Origin: Chryseobacterium suipulveris | GTDB lineage: Bacteria > Bacteroidota > Bacteroidia > Flavobacteriales > Weeksellaceae | Reading direction: 5' to 3' | Assembly: GCF_022811685.1 (NCBI RefSeq) | Contig: NZ_CP094532.1 | Coordinates: forward strand, 2,522,501 to 2,586,500 | DNA: 64,000 nt | In this document: positions 9,183 to 17,365 of the stretch, piece by piece | Position numbering within the stretch: position 1 is the first letter of the stretch | Layout: each line of letters begins with the position of its first letter | Position numbers and translations under genes: made by a program | Notes under the pieces: model-generated | Seen by the model: the letters and a program-made list of their open reading frames with translations, nothing else | What the model was told of the DNA's origin: nothing | The model's database searches: none

Positions 9183-9641
9183 CTATCTGATTGATACCGG
9201 AATAATATATGACCCGTAAATATTTGAGTCAAAGCTTGGCTTATATGCACCAGCTTTTAGCGTATAAGTTCTTCCGTCCATCTCAACGGGAATGTCATTG
9301 TCAACATGCAAGGTGTTATCAAATCTTGTTGTATCGATTGTTTGTGCCAAATCAAAACGATAATAGCTTTGATTCGAGTCCTCAATTAAATACCCCGTAG
9401 CTGTTGATTGCCGAAAGCTCACATCTATATCAACATAAGATCCTTTACAGAAACCAAATCCACCACAATCTTTAGATGTCCTTCCGATCACCCAATGGAT
9501 TTTTATTCCAATTTTTGACGAAGGCGCGTCTGCAAATTTTACATCTTTGGCAGTAGGTTCCAATTTCGTTGACTTCTGCCCAAATGCAAAAGAACCCACA
9601 AACACCATCAACACCGCGAAAAATTTAATCATTGTTTTCAT
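9183..9641 (-). CDS. secreted CGGxGxC protein (paralogue 2)
   Basis: Exported protein of 152 residues when started at MKTMIKFF (9641); a start three codons later is equally possible. The signal peptide ends near SFAFGQ. The mature protein has the two-cysteine loop KDCGGFGFCKG, a central beta-rich part and the segment YTLKAGAYKPSFD near the end. These three landmarks align with the 145-residue protein at 8020-8457. No function is known to me. The gene follows a 208 bp gap filled with hairpins (9762-9818). Confidence 0.65.
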   Translation of the reverse strand: MKTMIKFFAVLMVFVGSFAFGQKSTKLEPTAKDVKFADAPSSKIGIKIHWVIGRTSKDCGGFGFCKGSYVDIDVSFRQSTATGYLIEDSNQSYYRFDLAQTIDTTRFDNTLHVDNDIPVEMDGRTYTLKAGAYKPSFDSNIYGSYIIPVSIR

Positions 9642-9761
9642 AATAATTTTTGTCTCCTCCAGATTTTTGGTTTTAAAGAGCAACGGTCGGGAGAGGCACG
9701 TATTTGCGACCGCTGTCTTTGGTTAAAGATTTAAGTTTTGCGAAACCGTTTGTTTTAAGCC

Positions 9762-9818
9762 GCCGGCTCCGCTTCTTCCGGCTATTGCGGGATGTTTTAG
9801 GAGTTCCCGCAAACTCCT
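9762..9818. other. cluster of overlapping hairpins
   Basis: Three stems occur in 57 bp: GCCGG/CCGGC at 9762-9782, TTGCGGG/CCCGCAA at 9785-9791 with 9806-9812, and AGGAGTT/AACTCCT at 9799-9805 with 9812-9818. The second and third share bases and cannot form together. The location, between two genes transcribed leftwards, fits an attenuator or a small RNA, or the remains of a repeat. Confidence 0.4.
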
Positions 9819-9849
9819 CCTATTCGTAGCTACTGAATATTCTGGTCAA

Positions 9850-10059
9850 TTACTTAATTGGTGGTTTTACATTTGGGGCATTTTCTTGAGGCAACCCTAC
9901 AAGAACAGAATCCGAATCTTCGGAACTATTCCTGTTCATCATAAGGTCTTTGGCTGTATCCATATCTTCTTTGTGAAAATAGGGCAAATTCTCCTGTTCT
10001 CGGCAGCTCGTCAATGCAAACAATAAGATTGCGGCAGCGAACCATACTATTTTTTTCAT
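9850..10059 (-). CDS. small lipoprotein, first gene of the cassette
   Basis: Product of 69 residues, MKKIVWFAAAILLFALTSCREQ..., with lipobox LTSC (C19). The mature part is only about 50 residues, acidic in the middle (NSSEDSDSV) and ending in a proline-rich tail NVKPPIK. There is no known family. It is the gene nearest to the divergent regulator, with a good promoter about 155 bp upstream (10220-10251). Confidence 0.6.
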   Translation of the reverse strand: MKKIVWFAAAILLFALTSCREQENLPYFHKEDMDTAKDLMMNRNSSEDSDSVLVGLPQENAPNVKPPIK

Positions 10060-10219
10060 GCTTTAAAATTTTAATGGGTTTAAAAAATTCTAATCACATG
10101 CAATTGCGTCTTAAAAGTTTTTCGTTTTCATCTGTGAGATTTATTTTACTCCTTTCTTCACAAAATCTGAAATAGCGAGCTCCTGTTCTTTCCGAAAATC
10201 TTCCGTGATTCCTTACCGA

Positions 10220-10251
10220 CAAATCTATATGCCGAACCGATACCCACCAAA
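10220..10251 (-). promoter_or_regulatory. promoter of the lipoprotein/secreted-protein cassette
   Basis: Minus-strand -7 element TAGATTTG at 10220-10227 and -33 element TTTG at 10248-10251, spacer 20 bp. It would give a leader of about 155 nt. It lies in the 349 bp divergent gap shared with the regulator gene, an arrangement that would allow control of both sides. Confidence 0.6.
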
Positions 10252-10381
10252 AGAACCGACGGAAATTTTAATGATGAAAATTGTCAAAATCAGAAAAACC
10301 ATTGTCAAAAAATGAAAACCCCATCAGCAAACCACTCATAATCAGCATATAAAAAATTTCCGAGAGATAAGATTTTTTAGC

Positions 10382-10389
10382 TACATTTG
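10382..10389 (+). promoter_or_regulatory. promoter of the TPR/AraC regulator
   Basis: Plus-strand -7 element TACATTTG at 10382-10389; the -33 region holds TTTC at 10357-10360 (spacer 21 bp). Transcription would start about 15 nt before the GTG at 10409. The gap also holds a direct repeat of TTGTCAAAA (about 10278 and 10303) that might be an operator. Confidence 0.5.
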
Positions 10390-10408
10390 GGTTTCAAAAG
10401 CATCCAAA

Positions 10409-12166
10409 GTGACGGAATTCCGCAGTTTTTTTCTCCTGATTTTCCTTTTTACACAATTGCCGTTCCTGTCATTTGCGCAGCCCGGCGAATATTTAAGCGA
10501 ATATTCTGATTATCCAGCATTGGAAAAGAAGATAAAGTCTCTGGAAAATCAACCCGAACAGTCGATGGTTTATGTAGAAATGTTTATTAGGAAAGCAAAA
10601 AAAGAAGGGAATGCCGATAATATTCATAAAGGATATTTATTTGCAACCTTTAATTCCAGAGAAGAAATACAACTAAAATACGGTGACAGTTTAATTGTTT
10701 CCTCTATAAAACTGAATGACAGGAATAAGACAGGTGAGGCGCTTCTGTCACAAGCTTTGGTTTATCAGGGAAATGAAAATTATGAGAAATCCTTAGAATA
10801 TACCCTTGACGCTTTAAAAATTTTTGAAGAAACCAAGAATCTTTATTTAATCAATACAGCAAAATATTCGATTGCGGAAATCAAAACTTTTCTGGGAGCT
10901 TATTCGGAATCCAATACTTTATTTATTGAAACCACAGAGTTTTTCAGAAACAATCAAAAGAGAATAGGCAATACTGACTATCGACTATATTACCTCTACT
11001 CATTACTTGGATTAATTGGAACTGAAAATCGCTTGAAACATTTTTCTGAAAGTCAGAATCTTATCGACGAGGGAAAAGCTTATGTGAGCAAAAACCGGGA
11101 GTTTTTGGGCTACTTCCCGTATTTTGTCTCTTCCGAAGGAACCAACTTCTACTTCCAAAACAATTATCCCAAAGCGATCGAGAAACTCGACGAAGCCCTG
11201 AAACTTTACGACGACAAATGGAAACACCTCACCGAAAAATTCTATATCGGCATGAGCTACTACCACTTGAACCAATACGACAAAGCCATTCCCTACCTTC
11301 AGCTGATCGAAAAGGACTATGATGAAACGGGCAAACTCTTCCCCGAATTCCGCCCCGGCTTTGAGGCGATGATCGACATCTACAAAAACAAAGCAGATAA
11401 AGACCTGCAACTGCACTATATCGACAAACTCCTGATCATCACCAAAAAGGAAAACGAAAGCAGGGAAAAAATCCGCACACGCTTAGAAAAGAAAATGGGT
11501 GAAACCGAGCTGCTCGCCGCCAAAAAGGAATTGGAAAACTATAAGAAATGGCAAAAGTTTGCACCGATTTGGATTGGAACAATACTAATTGTTGCGGGAC
11601 TGTTGTTTTACCGAAACCGGAGTAAAAAACTGCGAAAAAAAATATCACCACATTCGGAAGATCATGGTTTTTCCACGACTGAAACTCTTGAAACCATTGC
11701 CCTTTCCCTACACAACGATGCGCCGTTTACAGCTGAGCCGACAGAAATTACCCCAACTACACTTCCACTAACCGAACCTGAAAGTTCTGAACCCACCGAC
11801 TTTAGCAAATATGCCCCGATCCGGAAAGAAACAGTGCTCCTCATCCAGAAAAAACTCGCCACATTCGAAGAAGAAAAGCGCTTTACCTACAAAAACATTA
11901 AGCTCAGTTCGCTTGCAAGGGATTTCGGAACCAACGAAAAGTATATTTCCGCCATCATCAAAGCCGACAAAGAAAAGAACTTCAATGAATATTTGAGCGA
12001 CCTCCGAATCGACTATTTCCTGCAGCTCCTCAAAATACCTGAAAATAAATTGAAGAGCATCACAGAACTTTCAGAAAAAACGGGCTTCACCAACAACGAA
12101 ATGTTCCATAAGGAATTCAAGAAGAAGTTTGGTGTTTCTGTGAAGCAGTATTTTGGGAAGGATTAA
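10409..12166 (+). CDS. membrane-anchored TPR and AraC-type regulator
   Basis: Regulator of 585 residues. Order of parts: signal/anchor sequence 1-23, helical TPR repeats about 95-350, a charged coiled coil 350-385, one membrane helix about 386-404, a Ser/Thr/Pro/Glu-rich linker 405-490, and a C-terminal AraC-type helix-turn-helix 490-585 (TYKNIKLSSLARDFGTN and SITELSEKTGFTNNEMF). The TPRs would thus sense something in the periplasm and the DNA-binding part sits in the cytoplasm, a one-component design common in Bacteroidota. The start is GTG; a good signal peptide begins there. It is transcribed away from the cassette at 6601-10059, the most likely target. Within the TPR part, codon use shifts to a more GC-rich style after about 11100. 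Confidence 0.88.
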   Translation: MTEFRSFFLLIFLFTQLPFLSFAQPGEYLSEYSDYPALEKKIKSLENQPEQSMVYVEMFIRKAKKEGNADNIHKGYLFATFNSREEIQLKYGDSLIVSSIKLNDRNKTGEALLSQALVYQGNENYEKSLEYTLDALKIFEETKNLYLINTAKYSIAEIKTFLGAYSESNTLFIETTEFFRNNQKRIGNTDYRLYYLYSLLGLIGTENRLKHFSESQNLIDEGKAYVSKNREFLGYFPYFVSSEGTNFYFQNNYPKAIEKLDEALKLYDDKWKHLTEKFYIGMSYYHLNQYDKAIPYLQLIEKDYDETGKLFPEFRPGFEAMIDIYKNKADKDLQLHYIDKLLIITKKENESREKIRTRLEKKMGETELLAAKKELENYKKWQKFAPIWIGTILIVAGLLFYRNRSKKLRKKISPHSEDHGFSTTETLETIALSLHNDAPFTAEPTEITPTTLPLTEPESSEPTDFSKYAPIRKETVLLIQKKLATFEEEKRFTYKNIKLSSLARDFGTNEKYISAIIKADKEKNFNEYLSDLRIDYFLQLLKIPENKLKSITELSEKTGFTNNEMFHKEFKKKFGVSVKQYFGKD

Positions 12167-12202
12167 TCGGCTTTAAGCAATCGGCTTTCGGCTTTCGGCG
12201 GT
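12163..12202. repeat. CGGCTTTCGGC-type short repeats
   Basis: Right at the stop codon of the regulator the sequence repeats AATCGGCTTT(A/C)(A/G)GC words three to four times. A related tract follows the phosphodiesterase stop at 14020-14070. Confidence 0.6.
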
Positions 12203-12280
12203 TTAGAGTTGAAAACTAAGTTTATCGTTTTTAGCCAATGATAATTTCTCACCGATTTCACAGATGACGCAGATTATTAT

Positions 12281-12425
12281 GTGGTTGCAATTGTTTCAGT
12301 GGTATCAAGTTTCAGGTTTCAAATTTCAAAGATCATAGCTAAAGAAGAAATTCACTCGAAGAAATTCATTCTTGAATTTCATCGCTCATCACTCATCACT
12401 CATCGCTCATCACTCATCGACACTC
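12281..12425. repeat. dispersed intergenic repeat A, copy 2
   Basis: Counterpart of 6418-6560. It contains GGTTGCAATT, CAAGTTTCAGG, GATCATA and the hairpin GAAATTCATTCTTGAATTTC at 12361-12380, whose stems are the same as copy 1 but whose loop is TTCT instead of CTAT. It then runs into a (CATCACT)n-like tract. The 326 bp gap between the regulator and truA consists of this element and its neighbouring tandem tracts. Confidence 0.7.
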
Positions 12426-12492
12426 CAACTCACCTACTCTCCAACTCTCCAACCCTCAAACTCTCAAACCCTCAAACCCTCAAACCCTCAAA
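12421..12492. repeat. CTC(C/A)AAC tandem tract at truA 3' end
   Basis: Degenerate tandem repeat of 9-10 bp built from CTCCAACT and CTCAAACC words, about seven units. It ends directly at the truA stop codon, so it would be transcribed as the truA 3' untranslated region. Confidence 0.65.
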
Positions 12493-13224
12493 CTAAAAAT
12501 TATAACCGACATCCACTAAAAACAAACCTTGCGGCGGCGCGGAAGTTCCTGCTGCGTTACGGTTTTGCGATTCAATGACGGTGCGCAAATCTTCAGGTTG
12601 GATTTTTCCGTTTCCGATTTCGACCATGGTTCCGACGATGGCGCGAACCATGTTCCTTAAAAAACGGTCGGCAGAAATGGTGAATTTCAGTTCGGAACCG
12701 TTTTGTGACCATTCTGCTTTGTAGATTGTGCAGAGGTTGGTCTTGTTGTCGGTGTGAAGCTTGGCAAAACTGGTGAAATCATCGTATTCAAAAAGGATTT
12801 TGCACGCCTCGTTCATTTTGTCGATGTCTAAATCCCTTCTCCAGATTTGCCACGCAGAATCTTGGGTAAATGGATTTTTTTCTAAAGAAATGTAATATTC
12901 ATAGGTTCGGAAAGTGGCGTCGAATCTTGCGTGGAAATCATCTTTTACCTTAAAGATTCTTTTCACCGAAATATCGGGAGGCAAGAAACTGTTGAGTTTG
13001 TGCGGCAGATTTTCCTCTAAAATTTGCTCCGTGTCGAAGTGGGCAAACATTTTTTTTGCATGCACTCCAGTGTCGGTTCTTCCCGCTCCCGTCGTTTTGA
13101 TTTCTTCGCGAAGAATCGTGGACAAAGCTTTTTCCAGTTCTTCCTGAACGGTGATTTCGCGCGGCTGAATCTGGTAGCCGAAATAGTTTTTCCCGTGGTA
13201 TGAAAATTCGATGAAGTAGCGCAT
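12493..13224 (-). CDS. truA: tRNA pseudouridine(38-40) synthase
   Basis: TruA converts uridines 38-40 in the anticodon arm of many tRNAs to pseudouridine. With the start at 13224 (MRYFIEFSYHGKNYFGYQIQ) the protein has 243 residues, normal for the family. The catalytic aspartate is in GRTDTGVHA. Other family motifs are DRFLRNMVRAIVGTM and the C-terminal GTSAPPQGLFL. The longer frame from 13305 adds 27 residues with no family similarity. A perfect -7 element (TAAATTTG, 13230-13237) lies only 5 nt before the ATG, hinting at a leaderless mRNA, though no -33 is visible. Confidence 0.95.
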   Translation of the reverse strand: MRYFIEFSYHGKNYFGYQIQPREITVQEELEKALSTILREEIKTTGAGRTDTGVHAKKMFAHFDTEQILEENLPHKLNSFLPPDISVKRIFKVKDDFHARFDATFRTYEYYISLEKNPFTQDSAWQIWRRDLDIDKMNEACKILFEYDDFTSFAKLHTDNKTNLCTIYKAEWSQNGSELKFTISADRFLRNMVRAIVGTMVEIGNGKIQPEDLRTVIESQNRNAAGTSAPPQGLFLVDVGYNF

Positions 13225-13240
13225 TGCTGCAAATTTAAAA

Positions 13241-13350
13241 TAAATGCCACGAATGCACGAATAATTCAGTCCAGTATCCAACTCAAAAATTAACTTGTTG
13301 ATCACTGCTGCAGAATCTACAGAAACTAAAAATGCCAGGAATGCACGAAA
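13241..13350. repeat. direct repeat AAATGCCA(C/G)GAATGCACGAA
   Basis: A 20 bp word with one difference occurs at about 13242-13261 and 13330-13349. Between them nothing gene-like is seen. A related piece (AAATGCACGAAT) appears near 26152. Confidence 0.6.
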
Positions 13351-13385
13351 TTTAATAGTGGCAATGAATCTTTATTTCATTCGCG

Positions 13386-13401
13386 AATTGACTCCGTCGA
13401 A
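13386..13401. repeat. dispersed word AATTGACTCCGTCGAA, copy 1
   Basis: The exact 16 bp word AATTGACTCCGTCGAA is present here and again at 49251-49266. In both places it is followed within 20 bp by a TTCG-rich stretch and a TTTCG(T/C)G word. Confidence 0.6.
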
Positions 13402-13486
13402 TCTTCGATTTCGTGGCACAAAAAAATTCTAGCTCAAGTTATCAAAGATTAGAAGCAGTCAATGGACAAATTAGAATCTTTATCGA

Positions 13487-13516
13487 TTTGTGGATAGGAA
13501 AATTCCCATACTTTCG
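13487..13516 (+). promoter_or_regulatory. phosphodiesterase promoter abutting the start codon
   Basis: -33 TTTG at 13487-13490 and -7 TACTTTCG (one mismatch) at 13509-13516, spacer 18 bp. Only 4 nt separate the -7 element from the ATG at 13521, so the transcript would be leaderless or nearly so. Confidence 0.5.
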
Positions 13517-13520
13517 CATT

Positions 13521-14012
13521 ATGAAAATCCTTTTGCTTTCCGACACCCATTCCTACATCGATGAAAGAATTATCGAATACGCCACACAAGCCGACGAAAT
13601 CTGGCATTGTGGCGATTTTGGGAATATGGAAGTAGTCGAGGAACTTGAAAAAATAAAACCACTCCGCGGCGTTTACGGAAATATCGACAACGAAAAAATC
13701 AGAAGAATTTTTCCCGAAGTTCTGCGGTTCAACTGCCAAAAAGTGGAAGTTCTGATGATCCACATCGGTGGTTATCCTGGAAAGTATTCTCCTTTAGCCA
13801 AAAAAGAAATTGCAGAAAATCCACCGAAACTATTTATTTCAGGACATTCGCATATTTTAAAAGCGATGTTTGACCATAAAAATCAATTACTTCATTTGAA
13901 TCCAGGTGCAGCGGGAAATCAAGGATGGCATAAAGTGAGAACGATGATGCGGTTTGAAATTAATGGGGAAAAGATTGAAAAGTTGGAAGTGATTGAGTTG
14001 GGAGTTAGGTGA
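13521..14012 (+). CDS. YfcE/MJ0936-type metallophosphoesterase
   Basis: Small calcineurin-like phosphodiesterase of 163 residues. Metal ligands are visible in order: DTH (D8, H10), the GDFGN motif, GNID, a histidine in MIHIGG, and GHSH. Members hydrolyse phosphodiesters in vitro; their natural substrate is generally unknown. The start at 13521 (MKILLLSDTH) is chosen because the family begins there; the frame extends 36 codons further upstream without similarity. A promoter lies immediately upstream. Confidence 0.9.
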   Translation: MKILLLSDTHSYIDERIIEYATQADEIWHCGDFGNMEVVEELEKIKPLRGVYGNIDNEKIRRIFPEVLRFNCQKVEVLMIHIGGYPGKYSPLAKKEIAENPPKLFISGHSHILKAMFDHKNQLLHLNPGAAGNQGWHKVRTMMRFEINGEKIEKLEVIELGVR

Positions 14013-14019
14013 TTATTCC

Positions 14020-14070
14020 AGCAATCGGCTTTCAGCTTTCAGCAATCAGCAATCAGCTTTCGGCAATCCG
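14020..14070. repeat. CAATC(G/A)GCTTTC-type short repeats
   Basis: Tandem degenerate words CAATCGGCTTTCAGC, TTTCAGCAATCAGC and AATCAGCTTTCGGC follow the phosphodiesterase stop. It is related to the tract at 12163-12202, also just after a plus-strand stop codon. Confidence 0.6.
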
Positions 14071-14083
14071 TAAAATAATGTCA

Positions 14084-14114
14084 ACAAAAAAGGATTCCCA
14101 AATTTGGGAATCCT
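14084..14114 (-). terminator. terminator of the 1014-residue T9SS protein
   Basis: Perfect 9 bp stem AGGATTCCC / GGGAATCCT (14091-14114) around AAATTT. In the minus direction it is followed by six Ts. It lies 26 bp beyond the stop codon at 14141. Confidence 0.85.
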
Positions 14115-14140
14115 CCGGAAAAAAGTAAGTATGAAAATTA

Positions 14141-17100
14141 CTACTTTACAATTAATCTTTTTACGATACCTTCTGAAGTTTTGATGATGTAAAGTCCCGT
14201 TGCAAATCTGCTGGTATCGATGGTTTTCTGTTTTGCGGCTTTCTGCAGAAGTTTTCCTGCCATATCATAAATTTCAATGTCGGCTTCTCTGTTGAAATAA
14301 ACCGTCCCTTTCGAAGCCGGATTCGGGAAAACCGAGAAAGTGTTCGTGGTATTTGCAGCGCCGTTTGCAGAAAGGATTGAGTCATTAATTTCATAAATCG
14401 TCAATGTTCCGCTGATTTCGTTTGCAATCACGATATACCCTTTTCCAGTCGCACTTTCGTTTTTCGGGATGTAGGTAATTCCTTCCGCACCGTTGTCGCC
14501 ACCGTATGCAGAAGTATTTCTGGTATTTTTATAGTCCACAAAAACGGGAGCGTTCGGATTGGTCACGTTATACACCATCACTCCGCCGATTCTTTCCAGT
14601 GAAATAAATGCAAAAGTTTCGTTGGCAATCGTTGCGATTGTCACTCCTTCCGGTTCCGGACCTTTTGAGCGGCTTCTGTTCTTCGGAGTATTCGAATCGG
14701 AATGATCAGCATTGAAAATTGTTGGGAAATGTTTTGCGGTATATCTTTCGAAATCGTCGCCACTGTCGAAAACAATCTGTTTCGTATCCGCATTAAAAAT
14801 CGAGAACGATCTTGCTCCCACTGAATTGATTTCTTCAAATTCACTGTCTCCATCAAGGTTTCCGTTCAGGTTCGTCACTCTGAATCTTCCAAGATTATGC
14901 GATGCTTTCAACATTTGAGCTTGTGGAAAAACCGCGGGATCCAAAACGTAATTGTTTGCTCCAACTGTGGTTCTTTCGTTCAGGTTGGAAAATTCTTTTT
15001 CGTCGCCTTCATTTGCAGTGATGATGAAATTGGTTCCATTAACTTTATAAGTCGCAACACCATCCGGAATGTAGTAGGATTTTACCGGCCAGTTTGCAAT
15101 CAGCACTTCACCGTTGTTGTCGGAAGCGTCGAAACCGTTCCCCGGCAAATTCATATCTTTTTTACCTAAAGCCCAAAGCGAAGTAAGGGTTTTGGTATTC
15201 AGATCAATTTCTGCAACCGCGTTATTTTCCTGGATGGTTACAAAAGCTTTCTGGTTATCGTCGGAAATCGCGATGTATTCAGGTTCCAAATCCTGGGAAA
15301 GTGTACTCGAAGCTTTTAGCTTTCTGATTCCTGAAGCGATTAGTGAAGCTTCCTGAGCGTTGAAATCGGTAAACAAAAGTGTCGTCACATTCGATTGTGA
15401 AAGTGAAGGAATCCCACCGGAAATATCAATAATACTAACCGAACCTTCCGGATCTACGGAATAATTTGCGTTAGGTTCACCTTCATTGGCTGTTAAAACT
15501 TTTGTTCCATCATTGGTAAAAGTCACCATATCCGGCAAAGCTCCTACTGTAACCTGTTTTAGAAAATTTCCCGAAGTATCGAAGAATACTACCGAACCAT
15601 CCAATTGAGGATTGGTGTTTGGAGAAGCTACCGCAACTATTCCGTTTTTCACAGCAACACTGGTAATTCCTCCATAAGCATTCATATCCACCGAATTGAT
15701 GACAGTTGGTGCAGATGGATCAGTGAAATTAATGATATCTAAAACTCCAGCAATCGCACTGGTTGTGAAAAGCCGTTTGGAAATCGGATCGTGAACCACG
15801 ATTTCGGTGGTACTGCTGTTTGCACCGGAAGGATCGAAACTTCCAACATAATTCAGTGTAATCTGATTATTGGGAACCGGTGCCTGTTTATCGTTATCAA
15901 TAATATAGACCGTCGAAAGTTGCTCTCCTGTAATCGCTGCTCCTACTGGATTTTCCAAACTTAACACGAAATATTCTGCTTGCTGTTCTTCGAGCGTGTC
16001 GTCGATAATCGGAATCTGGATATTGTAAATTCCCGGAGTTGAGGGAGTAATATTAATGGTTTGCGTCGCCAAAGTAAAATCTCCCGAATCAGCAGTGCTG
16101 AACGGAGCCGGCTTCACCACCAAATCCACCGATGCATTGGAAGGCGAATTGACCTTTAATGCAAAATTTAAAACTCCCGCATCTTCGTTTACTTTAATAA
16201 AAGTTTTGTCGAATGCGACAGAAGTTCCCGCTGTTGTAAACGTGGAAGAAGTCGTCTGTGTTACCGCATTGTCGCTGAAATCTTCGACAATATTTGGTTT
16301 TAATGCCACATAATAAGTTTGGTTGGTCATAAGATTTGTATCCGGAATCACGGTTATGACATTATTGCTAAAGGTCGTCGTGAACGCAACCACCGCTCCG
16401 GAAGCATTGCCAATTCTGAAATCCACCAAATCTTTTGCATTCGTATCGGTAATCGGCGAATTGTCGATCAATCTTACATCTTCGTTAAAAGAAATAGTTG
16501 GTTTAAGCGTGGTCGAAATGTTCGTCGCGTTATTTACCGGAGTCAAAGTTACGACAGGCGGCGTTGTATCTGCACCTCCCAATGCAGTCGCGTCCAAAGT
16601 GAAATTATCAAAACGGTTATTGCCAACATTTCCGCCAGATCCGGTTTCGAATTCTACTTTCAGCTTAAAGTTTGGGTTATCTTTAACGTTAGGAATCGCC
16701 GAAAAATCGAGCGTTAATAAAGTCGGATTTCCATCAACAGGAGCGAAAGTCGTAAATGGACTGAAATCCGTTCCGTTGGTGGAATAGGACCAAAGTTGAG
16801 TTCCAGCTCCAGAACCGGATCTTCTTGTCGCGGTTGTTACCACCACATTTTCAAAACCAGTTGTCGGAAGTGAAAACTGCAACGCTCCTCCAATTGGATT
16901 ATTGAACCTCAAATGCGTTCCGGAAGGATCGCCGTTTCTTGCGTTCAGGTTTTCTACGTTAAAGTTCTGTCCGGTACCACCTGCATTGTCGATCACACTT
17001 GATCCACCGGGAACAGCGACCAAAGCAGCTCCCGAAACCAATGATTGAGTTGGAGTTGTGATCGTAGCGATTGTAGAATTGTTGTTGAAGTTCCAGTAGT

Positions 17101-17185
17101 GAACCAACGTTTGCGAAAACGCGAAAGACTGCGCTCCAAATACCAGCGAAACTGCAAAGAGTTTCAGCGTGTAAATTTTCTTCAT
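14141..17185 (-). CDS. choice-of-anchor I-like secreted protein with T9SS sorting domain
   Basis: Large exported protein of 1014 residues. Order: signal peptide 1-25, a jelly-roll-like region about 28-195 (LVHYWNFNNN start), an Ig-like domain about 210-320 (TPPVVTLTPVNNATNI), a Calx-beta-like domain about 325-430 (VNEDAGVLNFAL), a beta-propeller-like choice-of-anchor I region about 440-920, and a C-terminal type IX sorting domain 940-1014 (FSVFPNPASKG ... GLYIIKTSEG). It would be exported through the SprA-containing system and left at the surface or released. The propeller part resembles alkaline-phosphatase-like extracellular proteins, but the substrate is not clear. It stands alone with its own terminator. 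Confidence 0.88.
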   Translation of the reverse strand: MKKIYTLKLFAVSLVFGAQSFAFSQTLVHYWNFNNNSTIATITTPTQSLVSGAALVAVPGGSSVIDNAGGTGQNFNVENLNARNGDPSGTHLRFNNPIGGALQFSLPTTGFENVVVTTATRRSGSGAGTQLWSYSTNGTDFSPFTTFAPVDGNPTLLTLDFSAIPNVKDNPNFKLKVEFETGSGGNVGNNRFDNFTLDATALGGADTTPPVVTLTPVNNATNISTTLKPTISFNEDVRLIDNSPITDTNAKDLVDFRIGNASGAVVAFTTTFSNNVITVIPDTNLMTNQTYYVALKPNIVEDFSDNAVTQTTSSTFTTAGTSVAFDKTFIKVNEDAGVLNFALKVNSPSNASVDLVVKPAPFSTADSGDFTLATQTINITPSTPGIYNIQIPIIDDTLEEQQAEYFVLSLENPVGAAITGEQLSTVYIIDNDKQAPVPNNQITLNYVGSFDPSGANSSTTEIVVHDPISKRLFTTSAIAGVLDIINFTDPSAPTVINSVDMNAYGGITSVAVKNGIVAVASPNTNPQLDGSVVFFDTSGNFLKQVTVGALPDMVTFTNDGTKVLTANEGEPNANYSVDPEGSVSIIDISGGIPSLSQSNVTTLLFTDFNAQEASLIASGIRKLKASSTLSQDLEPEYIAISDDNQKAFVTIQENNAVAEIDLNTKTLTSLWALGKKDMNLPGNGFDASDNNGEVLIANWPVKSYYIPDGVATYKVNGTNFIITANEGDEKEFSNLNERTTVGANNYVLDPAVFPQAQMLKASHNLGRFRVTNLNGNLDGDSEFEEINSVGARSFSIFNADTKQIVFDSGDDFERYTAKHFPTIFNADHSDSNTPKNRSRSKGPEPEGVTIATIANETFAFISLERIGGVMVYNVTNPNAPVFVDYKNTRNTSAYGGDNGAEGITYIPKNESATGKGYIVIANEISGTLTIYEINDSILSANGAANTTNTFSVFPNPASKGTVYFNREADIEIYDMAGKLLQKAAKQKTIDTSRFATGLYIIKTSEGIVKRLIVK

Positions 17186-17365
17186 AGTTACTCTTTTATC
17201 AGATGCACAAAAATCTGATTATTAAACCAGAGAACCTTTAACGCAAGTTTAAAGATTCGTGAATAAAACCTTGTTGATAAATGGTTCAGCTTGGGTTAAC
17301 TTTAAGTTTCAAAATGAGACAATAGAAGAAGTTTGAAATTTCGCATTCGATTAATTGTTGGAAGC

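Noticed and set aside
12281..12492. Regular-looking repeats as a CRISPR array
   Set aside because: Units are 7-10 bp, degenerate and without spacers; no cas genes in the window.
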